NCBI GenBank assembly: GCA_037367355.1
Contig: CM074704.1
Location: 2,046,001-2,110,000, forward strand
DNA length: 64,000 nucleotides
Reading direction: 5' to 3'
From: Neoscytalidium dimidiatum
Lineage: Eukaryota > Ascomycota > Dothideomycetes > Botryosphaeriales > Botryosphaeriaceae
Part shown: positions 24,961 through 36,489 of the stretch, one piece after another
How the letters are laid out: each line of letters starts with the position of its first letter
Numbering within the stretch: the stretch's first letter is position 1
Position numbers and translations under genes: made by a program
Notes under the pieces: generated by a model
What the model saw: the letters and a program-made list of their open reading frames with translations, nothing else
Database searches by the model: none
Told to the model about the DNA's origin: nothing

Positions 24961-25380
24961 AGCGAAGGTTTTGGCGAGCTGACTCTTTCGCTCTTTCAGA
25001 TGGGGAAAAGGAGGAAGTGTATAGACTTTAAAAGTATGCAAGTATGGTTGCAGGAAAATGGTGGGAATGTCGTACCATTTATAAGTCGTGATGATGGCGG
25101 TTGGACGATATGTTCAGCGCGACACCGAATTGACATACTTAAGCGGGCCCTTCGGAAGTACTCAGAGCTGATTTATAATCTAATCGAACGTAAGCTCAGT
25201 CGTCATCTCATCTGTGTGATGATCAAGTGTAAGCTAGGACAATCAACAATCGATTCGAATATTCAAGCATCGTTCCTCCTCTTGTACTGTTAAATTGATT
25301 ACGTTTAGTAGCGTTGCCAAGCTACCTTACTTAATATTACAGCAGTACAAAGTAATCTTGGCTAACATAACCCTGGTGCA

Positions 25381-25941
25381 TGTTACGAGCCGCAAGGCAA
25401 AAGGTATTCATGGCCGTTCGTGCGGAAAGCTCGCACGGGAGGAAACCCCCGGAGGGATGAACCCCCCCAAGGGGAGAAACCCCTCACTGTTTTAGTACTC
25501 CTTTAGCGATAACTTAGGGTAGATTCCGGGAAACCGACAAAACATAAGTATTGCAAGATAGTAGTCAGCAGGGATGTAGTATCCACTTACCAAGCAGGGT
25601 ATCGGACCTCGAATTGTCCGAGCTCCGTAAGGTCCACGAGGCTCATCAGATAATAGAGGATCACGACTATCCTCCCACACCACCTGAATTACTATCCGTC
25701 CTTATCCATTGTATATGAATACGCTTTTTAGATAGAACTCTGACTCCCGTAGTAAGCTCAAAGACCCAATATAGACTTGTTAGAGGCTATCAAGCCTGAC
25801 GTACATTGTGCACCAATTCATCGCGGAAGTACTCTCCATAGCTCCAACCCTTTACCTTCCCTTATTTCTTGAAGTAAATCCTTCGGATATGCGGACCTAC
25901 TAGGTGATTTCAAAGCTTAGTAAAAGAGATCCGCTGTTACA
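25381..25941 (+). repeat. Probable solo LTR related to the Gypsy LTR at 3,346-3,836
   Basis: The repeat starts TGTTACGAGC and ends CGCTGTTACA, giving TG...CA ends and about 561 bp. The final 75 bp align with the end of the Gypsy 3' LTR (GACCTACTAGGTGA, AAGC then TTAGTA, GTTACA). The middle is diverged, and no 5-bp target duplication was seen, so boundaries are tentative. It carries a few RIP-type differences but keeps many CpA and TpG. Confidence 0.5.
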
Positions 25942-26379
25942 AAATCTCGAGGCCCGTTTTCGCACTCTGTTCCTCGGAGTCATCGGTGACCGAGAAAATC
26001 CGAAATCCGAGGTGGGATTTGTCATTAACTATCCTATTCCGTTCGTGATAATCGGCTCCGACGACCTCTAGTTCCTTTCTCATAATGTGAAGTCAAGGCA
26101 AATTCCTGCACCAGCGTAAGGGCGACTTTCTGCATTTTTGTAAAGATCAGCGCGGCGTGCACGGCTGGAATCCAAGTGAACTTCAAAAAGCTAAGTCTTT
26201 ACCCGGCGTTTTCCCGGCAGCTCTTTCGTCCCATGTTGACGTATACACCACTCCTAATCCAACAGTGGACAATTATACCCTCTCGGAGTACTTGAAGCTC
26301 TCTATGTACTTCCGGGACCTTCGATATACAATGAAGCTGACAAAACAGACGAGGCTATTGTGAAAAGAGAACAAACAAT

Positions 26380-26932
26380 AATCCAGAGTCCAGATCGCTC
26401 AGCATTCGTAGCCACAGCCTCTTTCATTGTCGTCATTTCGCTTTGTGCAGCAATTCAAGATGCTATTTCGAGTCCTGGTGGCATTCTCCCGAGCGAAATC
26501 AACTCTTGGCTCTGACTATACCTCCAACGCAAGATGAGGGAGCAGAAAGCATCCTATCAAGAGGTCTTGGGGCGTGCCATGATTATGTTAGACGACCAGC
26601 AGCACCTGAACGGTATCGCGATCGTGTTAAGCGGCTATATCTGCGCATGCTACCCAGACAATTTTGGCCCAATATTGGCTTATGCCGACCGCCGAACTCA
26701 AGCTCATTTTCGCTTATTCATATACACGGGCTGTTTATCCACCAGTGCTCATTCAGCATGCATGCTAGCTCTCAAGCAGTACTTCAGCGCACATTCTGTT
26801 CCATCATTAATACGTCTGACGCTATTCATAGTCTTTGCTCATCTTCTTCCTATATTGGTCTTGCTGATATCACGTCGAACTTCCTGTTTGCAGTCTTCGA
26901 AAATATTCATAAATACGATGCAAAAAGGATAA
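26380..26932 (+). pseudogene. Fungal integral membrane protein fragment
   Basis: One plus-strand frame encodes a first hydrophobic segment (FVATASFIVVISLCAAI near 26,400-26,450), an in-frame TGA at about 26,512, then RAMIMLDDQQHLNGIAIVLSGYI near 26,570-26,645 and two further hydrophobic stretches to about 26,880. The LDDQQ...GIAI pattern matches the LSDQQLVTGIAILIAG region of a widespread family of uncharacterised fungal multi-pass membrane proteins. A start, the C-terminal half and splice sites could not be found, so it is treated as a truncated pseudogene. An intron hiding the TGA is not excluded. Confidence 0.4.
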
Positions 26933-28196
26933 ATATTAATAGGACTGTGATGGGAGATATACTCCAGATACTGCAAGGAGGCGGTGGTCAATTTCACAAT
27001 AGCCGAACTTATAGATATCGGTTCCTCCATGACTTCCATAATTCAAGTCAACTCAAATATTCCAAAAGGATATGACAACAATGTTTGGCTCACTCAATAT
27101 CGTTGGTGTCGCGTGGTATATTGGATGCGTAAAACGTATCATCGACTGAAAACCCAGGGGCCCACTCTGGAAAAGTCCTGAAATGAGGACGAAGAAGACA
27201 TTTTAGTGCTTATGTTTAGGCTCTACGAGAGTGGCATTCTTCCAAAAAAAAAAAAAAAATTTCTTTTTGTATTCATTGCCTTTGTTCTACCAAAAAAGGC
27301 ACTTAGCCCTCGATCGACCTAGTAGAATAATCTATCTTCAAAAGATAGGCGCCGAGGGCTTGCACAGATCTTATCATCACTATTGCTCGGATGATTAATC
27401 TTATCCACAGTGGCGCCGTACCACGGTACGTCAGGGTAACCTACGTAAATAGCTTTACTGCGGATTTCTACATGTTCGACAGTGACGTGTCCAGCTCTAT
27501 TTCAATACATAAGAGAACGGATTCAACACATGCTCTACTACCGGAACACGTGGTACCGGGGGGCTTGAAAGAAGCCTCGAAACAGTAGCCTTACTTTTTG
27601 GGCCCTGATTCAGGGAGTCTATATTACTTATAGAAGCAATACGCTTTTCTAACTTCTACACACTTAGATACTCGCGCCTTGGCACTCTCGAAGAGCAAGG
27701 AGCGTGATTGACTTGCGTTTGTTACCTCGGCTACCCTCAAGCCCTAAAAGTCACTGATGCGTTCTAAATTTGATGCTCCTCTCTGCGACAACCCCACAAT
27801 CCCACGAACCCTACAAGGTCTAGGTCTTGGCTGACATCGCAATGGACTCTACCGGTCTTGGATGGGAATCTGTCGAGTCTCGCACTTGTCTGGCCTGGAG
27901 AACTGTATGTGTCCCATCGGCACTCATGCGTCAAATCTGATAGTCGCTGGCAAAGAATTATATTGCCGCAACAGAAATTATACGGATTCGAACAGTATGA
28001 GCTTTAGAACACTCCAGAACGTACGTTTGTCACCGGGAACAGGACCGGCAGGAGCTCCTACAGTTTCTCTAGCAAGGAAATCTGCATGTCCATGTCCCTG
28101 CGGCAAAGCGTAGATCCCCAATCTCATCCCCACATGTTAGACATGCGTTATCATTGAAGCAGCTACATTAAGTATGGATCGTGCAATAAAAGCCGA
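26933..28196. other. Gene-free stretch with a stem-loop
   Basis: No recognisable gene is present. A 16-base A-run followed by T-rich sequence lies near 27,244-27,268. At 27,303-27,361 AGCCCTCG and CGAGGGCT form an outer inverted repeat enclosing CTATCTTCAAAAGATAG, a perfect inner hairpin. Short open frames (27,391-27,588; 27,862-28,113) show no family signal. Confidence 0.35.
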
Positions 28197-28464
28197 TCAC
28201 AACTTGGACTCCACGAAAGCACCGTGCCGGCCAGCTCCACGACTGAACTTCGCAGCCCCCTTGACGCCCTCCGACGCAATCACCTTGATCCCCTCATCAA
28301 ACTCGTTCCTCAGCGCGTCCTCAAACGAACTAGCACCATAAGCCGAATAATAGCAACTCGCCCGATCCACGTTCATACAAGCCTGCGGAAACGTCAGAAG
28401 CCGCCTCGCAATCCCCGTCCGCCGTCTTGTCGACCTGGACGGCTTGGGGCTCAGTGTCTGCCAT
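28197..28464 (-). pseudogene. Enoyl-CoA hydratase/isomerase (crotonase) remnant, internally deleted
   Basis: On the minus strand an ATG at 28,464 starts MADTEPQAVQVDKTADG, and shortly after, in another frame, the sequence reads a complete crotonase C-terminus: LLTFPQACMNVDRASCYYSA, then ASSFEDALRNEFDEG and GAAKFSRGAGRHGAF, ending at a stop at 28,197-28,199. The family has about 190 residues between these parts, including the CoA-binding and oxyanion-hole regions, and they are missing. The gene therefore looks like a start and an end joined by a deletion. There is no RIP signature, so the lesion is a simple deletion rather than RIP. Confidence 0.6.
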
Positions 28465-29097
28465 GGCTTTGGTGGTACGGATTGAAGTCTGCGATCAGAT
28501 GTTGCAAGGGGTCGGAAAGTGTGGTGATCTCTGCTCTGCGGTTTTCTGCGAGCGACACTGGGCCTTACGGGCAGAAGGAAAAGGTGGAATTGACGCTGCT
28601 GCGCGTGCCTTGAAGTAACCGAGGTTTGCAGTGCAGTTTATTCAGACTTCTCCTATCCGGCCTCGACTTCATCATCGTGGGCGGGTCGGGGCTGGAGCCT
28701 CAGCTACCCCGCCCCGTGCACCTTAGAAGTGACATAAGCCGGCTCGGCATGAGCTGTACCCTGTCCGCATCTACCTTAGCATACCCGGAATACGTTTCTC
28801 AAAGAGACTACTCCGTGAACCCTAAAATGACACGCATGCCTGATTGCTTAGCATGAAGTGTTACATATTCGGTTTGGTTCGAGCAAACTTTGAATCACTG
28901 TGATGCAGCCTCTAGATAGAAAGAAAAAAAAGGGGGGGGGCTAAGTCTTCTACAATTCGACTAATGCTTAAGCGTGGCTCGTACGCATCTATTATCAATA
29001 CTCTCTACTCCTAGTCGATTTACGCGAATCTACCAACTCCATCTTTCGTTTTCTCGCAGCTTATGGGGGTATCATTAATAGCAGGTATAGCCTAATC
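28465..29097. other. Intergenic DNA with a homopolymer run
   Basis: No supported gene was found. An A-run followed by a G-run lies at 28,921-28,940. A fragment resembling a dinucleotide-binding GGSG motif (near 28,670) is too short to call. Confidence 0.3.
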
Positions 29098-32039
29098 TCA
29101 TAGCAGGCCTACGTCGCGCTTGAAATCTCGAAGCCAGTCGGCATGATCGGCTGGAGTCTGATTCCATGGGTCACCGCTGATGAAGGTAAGCGTGGGTCAG
29201 CAAATTCACTTGGGAGCAAACTTTGAGCATAATGCGGAAGGTGGCTTTTGCTTACTCATCGTATATAATCCATCGGGCCTGGTGTTGAAGTTCCTCATCA
29301 GTGGGCACATGGCTGTTCGGATTCCTTGTAGACATGGTGCTAGCCACAAATCGAGACAGCTCTCTGGAAAGACGTTTGTAGCAATTGTCATGATTGAGAA
29401 AGAACGGCATGGCGGTCTCGACTTTGCGGCTATTCTCAGAACTCGAGGCGGAAGGGACAGCATCCATGGCCCATATATTAGCGGAGGTCATGGCGGTCAT
29501 CTCCGTGGCTGGAAATTGATCATTCGGAAGTGCCCAGTCATTATCCGGGTTCGCAAGTATGGGCGCAGGTGCGCTTTCCACCGGTGCTAGGTCTGCACGT
29601 TGGCGAAAAGGTGCAAGCCAATGCGTTGAGCCGTAGATCAAGCTTGTTAGTAAGTGGACGAACCGCTCTGATGGATTTCGCGATGCTGCTTCCATAGACC
29701 GCACCATACTGTATGCCTCTTGCTGGAGGTCACCATCTCCCACATCCAGGTCAAGTAGTCTAAGTGTGTCAACGTATTTGTGTAGTTGGGCTTCCATCTT
29801 GCACCCTTCAAAGATGTCGTCCTTGCCACGGATTTTCAATTGGGTGATACGAGACTCGACAGCGCTCTTCACGGGACGTATTCGCGCTTTCTTGGTGATA
29901 TGTTCCGAGGACATCAGAAGATCACGCAGCCAGGATGGCTCTGGCTTCGCGCGATCCTGCGAAACCATATCCGCGCCGAAAATAATACAACAAGCCTCGT
30001 ACTGGAGCTCTTGATGTGAAGGCATCTCGCTGCTGGCGCTGGGGTGATTGAATATGAAATACTCCAGCTCCAGTTCAATCAGCTCAAACGCACTGATCGG
30101 ACTCTCTTGTGGCCATTGTTTGGCAGTAAACGGCAACGGGGTACTCCTTTCATGATGAATGAGATCTACCGACCACTCGTTAGCAGACTTTAAGAAATGC
30201 TTTCCAGTACCACATACATGGAGGTATCGCGCTTTCTACCATATCAAGTACCGGGGCCTCGAAACCCCAGTCACCCTTCCAATCAGCGATTGTCTTTCCG
30301 GCCTTGAAATGTTCGGCCAAATGGCTTACTCGGTCGCCCCATGTATTCAAGGTGAGATCGCAGAAGCCACAACGCGACCGGATCTGTTTGATTTCACGTT
30401 TCCATCTTGCCATCGGCCACCTCATGAATTCTGCGTCATGTACCAGTTTCAAGTGCTGTTGGAGATGGTCTTTCCGATAGAACGTCCGGTCTTCCAGCAG
30501 ACGCGCTTGGCAGGCTGCGTAGTTGTGACTCATGAGATGATCTTGACTTGGATTGACCTCCCCACAATAGACGCATACCAATTCCGACTTGGCGTTCGCA
30601 ATGGTAGGGCCGCACGGCGAGCACTCCCACTGCTCTAGGGAGAGGTGAAGCGAATTCTCGTGCCTCTCCCAGTTGTGTTTAGTCTTGAAGGTTTCCGTGC
30701 AGAAGGTGCACTGGAACACATAGCAGGATTGAGACAGAGAGCTCATTCCGTTGCCCTTGGGACGTCTAGCAGGGACCCGGCGCCTTCTACGCTGTATGGG
30801 TTTCTTGATGCGATCGAAGGATCTGTTCGAGGCTCGAGAGGTGTCAGAGAGAGCGAAGGAGAGGGTGCTTCTACTAGAGTGCGAAGTGCCTGCACTGCTG
30901 GCAGACGAGGCATTGAACAGGGACGCTCCAAGGCCGTCGTCATTCCAGTGATTGATTTGTAAGCTTGTTTGATCCGCTGAAAACCCCGAAACTGCGCGTG
31001 CAATGGCGGAGACGCTGGCAGGTTCGCTTTCGGGAGGAGAATTCTGCCACCGCTGTAGAGGGTTCATGTCCTCAAAGGGCGCGGGAGAATCGCACCGACG
31101 GGGCCTTGGGAGAGATGGGCTGGGTGTCGACGGTGCGTCTAGTGTCAATAGCTGCTGACGTCGGAACTTCGTCCGGCGGCGAGCATTCGCGAACCAGTTT
31201 GTGATCTGTTGCCTACTAAGGCCAGTCTGCTTCTCGATAATCTCTATGTCTTTCGATCTGGGATAGGGTCGCTGGATATGATCCCATAGCCAGGTCTTCA
31301 AGACTTTGATGGACTCCGAAGAGAATCGCTTTCCGATCTTGGGAGGGGTCGTCTGGTCCTGGTCAGTGTTTTGGAGTGGCCTGCTGTCGTTGACATCGCT
31401 ATCCGGCAGATCAGAGAGAAATTGCGTCGACTGGTAATCCCCCGCATCCAAGCTTGAGAGAGCGTCGGGTCGGTCGTCGATGGCTGGTTGGAAGGGTTGC
31501 ATCATCCTATCGTCGGAACTAGTTGGCTGCCACGGCTGGCTCGAAGCTTCGGTAAGGACCGGATCGAAGCGAGAGCCATCTCGCCGCCGCGATAAAGCAT
31601 CCGCCAGTGTTGATCGGTCAAGATTCTCGTTGCCATCGAGCGTGTGAGGAAGAATTTCGCGCCCGCCGCTCATGGCGTGAAGGTCGAGGCCGAGGTCATG
31701 GTTGAAAGCTGGAATACTCAAGTCGAGATTGAAAGTGGCGTTTAGCTCGTCAAAGGGCTCGTCCTCAAGATGCTGCATCATGTGCGACGAGTGGGCCCAC
31801 GGGCTGGTCAAGCTGGTGCGACGGCCACGGCTTGGAGGATTCCGGACATCTTGTCGAAGAATGGGCGGAATGCATGTTGTAGACTGGGAAGGAAGGAAGG
31901 ACCCACAAAATCGTGTCAATTTCGCCCTTCCGCTGACTAGTCGCGGCCCGTGGAAATCCTTGCCGGCATCGTTCCATGCCTCCTCCATCGGGTTAGGCTC
32001 GTACCGGTCTCGGAGATGCGGGGTAGTTGATTGAATCAC
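29098..32039 (-). CDS. KN-type homeobox / C2H2 zinc-finger transcription factor (936 aa)
   Basis: The CDS is complement(join(29098..29176, 29256..30165, 30218..32039)). Intron 1 (52 bp) has donor GTATGT, branch GCTAACG and acceptor GGTAG; intron 2 (79 bp) has donor GTAAGC and acceptor CATCAG. Both joins keep phase and restore conserved PPYLI and DPWNQTPADHADWLRDFKRD motifs. A TALE/KN homeodomain lies at about residues 234-295 with recognition helix motif NWFANARRR. C2H2-like fingers lie at about 443-466, 489-506 and 558-577. The C-terminal third carries two PSHQELQYEA / PTDEELQHQA-type repeats of about 60 residues seen in this fungal family. It is a nuclear DNA-binding regulator; targets cannot be told from sequence. 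A second Met at residue 18 is a possible start. No lesions were seen. Confidence 0.88.
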
Positions 32040-34454
32040 TGCACTATTAATAATTCGGCAGCAATACTTAAAGAATCGTGGAATGCTTATGCATGATCTT
32101 GTCGAGGCACTCTATTTCCTTGATGAATTTGTCTAATGATGCGCAGTACACGTAGCGCTCTCAACAATTCACCGAATCAACTGCAATGAAATAAAAGTGC
32201 AGGCGTCATTTACACAATGATACAAGGAGCGAAAATGCTAGCAAAAAAAAAAAAAAAAGAAAAAGAAACGAAAGTTAGAAACAGTAGCAGAGTAATAATA
32301 CAATAAAGTCAGATTTAACGAAAGTGCATCAATTAGCTATATGAGAAAGAGAGCCCAAAGCCTGTAGAAAACGTGCGTTAGAGTAACTTAGCAAGGTACA
32401 GAAGTGAACATCACCGCCGAAAATCCAGACAAACATATGAGACCCAGCTGCTTGTATAAAGTGCAACTGCGGTTTTCGCCGCCATCAGCAGGCTCCGTGG
32501 GGCTGACTAAGTCATCTTCGTCCACAGGCGACAACAACGACCTCATCGGTAAGTGGGCTCGCTTCACGAGGAACATTGTGAACCAGTTCCGTCCTCCTCG
32601 GCATGAAGAAACACATTTCAACTTGAGCTTATAATGAGTAATGAGCTGGGCAATAATGAATTGGCACGAGGTTCGAAGAGGTAAGGGGGCTGTCTTATTA
32701 CACCTCGTGTGGGTGAAATAACTACTGAAAGCTTAAATACACGTGATTTGCAATAAAGTGGTAGTCCGTCCACCCGGTTGTCACCGGAGGCTTGCAAACG
32801 CCCAGAAAGTACGATAACTCCTCCAGCCATTGCTACGCGTCACGCATGTATTGCATTAAACCAAAAAAACGATCCGACTTCTGGCCATGGGCGTCTCTCA
32901 GCGAATGTTCTCGCACTCGAGCAGCATGATTTTTTGGTGGTCGTGCCAACCGCAAGAAGACTTACTTCAGGCTGACTCAGGCCTGCTGGCTGAAGAAAAC
33001 GTGCATGTGAAGGAGGCACTTGCATTGCGAATCATAATCTAGGCACCCTGTGTTGCTGCGGCTGCGGTGCGATCACCGGCAGCGCCGGTTTCAGAATCGC
33101 AGATTTTCGGATGTATTCGGGACGGATCTGCACGCCTTACCGCGTACACAGCACCAACGCATTGCGATACATGCTGTCGAATTCATTCGCCTTAGCATCG
33201 ACACTGGATGAGCAATGCGGGCTTAGGTTGTCGATTGGACCTTGGATCTTCCTTTTTGGTTTTTGTTTTCCAAATCTCGTGTCCTCGCGTCCAACGCGTC
33301 GTATTTTATAAAAAGCTTACGTGTTGAAGCGTAAGCTGCGCGTGTGCGTGATGATTGATTGGGTGTGAGTGAAGAGAGTGACGCACTGACGGCGAATACG
33401 TGGCCGAGCATCAGTCCCCACACCCCGAAAAAGCTTCACCGTTTGTGGGGAGGCTGGGTCAGGGGGAAGGCGCGTAGGTATCTCACGGTCGACAGATTTG
33501 AAGCGTCAACAGAGATTTGAATTATCCGATTGGCGTGGTGCAGTGCTGTGTGACATACTTCGACCTGTTTCGGGAGGGTCGGTTTTCGCACTAGGCCTCA
33601 GGTGGAGCTGGAACCTGCAACACCACGCCAAGAATCGCGAAGATCGCTTTTCCCGTGCGCCTAGACGGGCCAGCAGAAGGCTCCTGTTCCCGGTAAGTGG
33701 ACTGTCTCATTTGCGAGAAAGGAGGCCGACCATATTTGATCTCATACGTTCCCTCGTGTAATGGCTGACCTCCTTTCAAAGCAAAAACATTCAACATACT
33801 CATCCGCCTTCAGCCGGGCTCAAAAGCAATCCACAACACACTTTGCCAAGAACAGGGCGAGATGGTTATTGAAATCAACGACAAGAAGCGACTACGAGCA
33901 GAACCGTTGATAAGGCGAAGCGCCCAAACAAAGCGCTAGTCAATGCGAGGCTTGGCTAAAGCTTGAAGGCTTGAACCCCGTTGTGGATACTCGATTGAGT
34001 TGAGGGCCCACAGTAAGTAGCTCTGTGCGCAATTGGCTGCCAATCATGACTTGTTTCCATGCCGTATTTAGCCATCTGCGATGCACCGCCTCGGCATGGC
34101 GCGTTTCCGAATCCAGGGGAACGGCGATCCGGCGCTTGAAGGGGCGGGGCGTAGTTTTGGTCATCTGTTCTCGTCTTACTTTGAGTGGCTCTTGAACCAT
34201 CCCGGCGTCTGGTCAGTGTAAGGCCTTTTCACTCCCACATGCTGTCCCACGAGCGCCTTAGTGTTCGCAGACATATCTAGTGCTCGCTCGTGGTTGTTTC
34301 TAAAGATTCGAATTCCCTCATTTGGCGCTGTTTCATATTTTCCTCATTGCGAACCTCTTTCTACTCCTCGCGTTCTCATCAACTCGCTGTGCGAGTTTTC
34401 CGCTTTTTGCTTTACAACCTGTTCAGTCCTTTAACAAAACTTCTCCTTCACAAA
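32040..34454. other. Shared divergent upstream region of the homeobox and antiporter genes
   Basis: About 2.4 kb separates two divergently transcribed genes. An A-run lies at 32,243-32,260. Open frames on both strands (up to about 90 codons) lack motifs or splice logic. The long distance suits complex upstream regulation of the transcription factor, which is inference. Confidence 0.4.
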
Positions 34455-36489
34455 ATGCCTGATCTTGAGATTACGGAGCTCAACATCATCCTTTCGGTCC
34501 TTGGAGGTTTCCTAATACTTTTTTGCATCATTTCTTCCAAGATCAAGGATTCTTGGTACCTCGGAGAAGTTCTTCCAGCCACTGTTATCGGCATATTATT
34601 TGGCCCTTTTGTTGCAAAATTTATAGATGTAACAAAATGGGCATCTGCGGAGCCCGACCAACAAAACGAGATCACACATGTAAGTCTTCCCTTCTCTCGA
34701 AGTTGGAAAAAAAAACTGATATTGACCCCTTGCAGGGTGTTTGCAGAGTCGTTATCGGGATCCAACTTGTGATCGTGGGATTCCAGCTCCCAGCTAAGTA
34801 CCAGCTTACCCGGTGGAAAGAACAAGTGGTCGGCAATTTGCCCGTCATGACCATGATGTGGTTGTCCACATCAGTGTGCATCTTCGCCATCATTCCGAAG
34901 GTCACCTGGGTAAGTCCATGTCCAGGCAGATGTCCGCACGAGGAAGCCTAATCGTTATAAAGATGACTGCGCTCGTTATTGGATCATGTGTTGCGTATGT
35001 TCCCCCTTCATGTTGGATGACAAAGAGGCTAACATGGACCGATTTTGATATTTAGATGTACGGATCCGGTCCTCTCCCAAGCTCTCGTCAAGGGGCACTT
35101 TGCTGAACAATACGTGCCCGTTCATATTCGAGATCTCATGTCCTCCGAAGCCGGTTCGAACGACAGCTTTGCTTTTCCCTCGCTCATGTTGGTGACCTTC
35201 CTTATCCGCCACGTCGTCCCTGCCGGAAATGCTGAGGTAGAGTCAGTCGGGGGGAGACTTGCTGAGCGTGGGGAGATGGGAAGGCCGGGCGGAGGCGTCG
35301 GTGTCGCGCTGAAGATGTGGTTTCTTGAGACGTGGCTGTACACCGTGCTACTCGGTGTCGTCTACGGTGCAACCGTCGGTTACGTTGCCTGCCTTTGCGT
35401 CAAATTCGCGCTTAGAAGGTACGACAAACGCCCGTTGTTTGACGACAATCACTAATTTGAGCCAGGCGGTGGATCGACGGTGAGAACCTCCTTCTCCTCC
35501 CAACCGTTATCGGCGTAAGTGTTGCCTCGCTTGGACCCAACCTACTCTATCTTGACTAATCAGTGGCAGCTCTTCGTTCTCGGCACGGCGGGCGCTATGG
35601 GCACTGAGGAGCTTCTCGCATGTTTCGCTGCCGGCAATGCACTTAACTGGAATGGTGTATACCAAGAAGAGTGTAACGCAAGACGAGATTGGTTTAATCC
35701 AATCATCTGTTCCATTCTTAATTTCGGCGGCTTCCTATACCTCGGCTCTATCATGCCGTGGGATCAATTTCATACACCTGAGTTCACTGGGATTACCTAT
35801 CCGCGGCTCTTTGCACTGGGCTTCGCTGTCCTAGTGTTCCGGCGGATACCTGCCACCATGCTGTCTTACAAACTAGTCCCGCAGGTATATTCTAATGCGA
35901 AGGAAGCATTGTTCGTGGGATACTTTAGCCCGATAGGTATTGCACCTGTGAAAGAATGTAAACCTCTTTCAAAGTTACTGACATTGACCCGTGTAGGAAT
36001 TGGCGCAATCTATTTTGTGGAATACACACGTTCTCTCTTCCCGGAACTCGATGAAGGAAACGAGGAGGAGTTTAACCTTATTGCCGCTCTTCCGCCCAGT
36101 AAGTACACGGTATCTTTAGGGTGTTATTACGAGCGACTAATATTAATACAGCTGTCTACTGGCTCGTTCTCTTCTCCATTGTTATACACGGACTCTCCGT
36201 TCCTGTCCTCGCCTTCTTTTACAAACGCCTGAGGATGCCACTGCTTCATGGCGAGCCGGAGGAGGTATTGCCTTACTCCCACACCGACCCATTCCCTCGT
36301 TACAACAATTCCCCCGACAGCCAAGACACAGTTGTGGCTATGGATGAGAAGAATGTTGATGACTTTCCCTGGGGATGTGGCGCCGCTCAGCGGAGGTCGG
36401 CCTTTGACGATGACAAACGGAGTATGGAGTGGACAGAAATCAGCCTCGAGTGGTCAGATCAAAAGCATGAGGTGAAAGAGATGGTGTGA
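34455..36489 (+). CDS. Na+(K+)/H+ antiporter, NHA1/SOD2-type CPA family (551 aa)
   Basis: The CDS is join(34455..34679, 34736..34909, 34963..34994, 35056..35418, 35466..35514, 35564..35936, 35997..36098, 36152..36489). Eight exons join in phase, seven introns of 47-61 bp. The protein has about 12 hydrophobic segments and a short acidic C-terminal tail. Family motifs are GVCRVVIGIQLVIVGFQLP, CTDPVLSQALVKG, SSEAGSND and ACFAAGNALNW. Such carriers exchange cytosolic Na+ or K+ for H+ at the plasma membrane and give salt tolerance. The usual acidic pair before LLACF (DD in yeast-type members) reads EE here, and WDG reads WNG; whether this changes transport is unknown. The tail is shorter than in yeast Nha1. 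Confidence 0.88.

Noticed and set aside
28626..28856. DFIIVGGSG motif suggesting a GMC or other flavoprotein N-terminus
   Set aside because: Only about ten residues fit the dinucleotide-binding pattern and the following sequence does not continue the fold.
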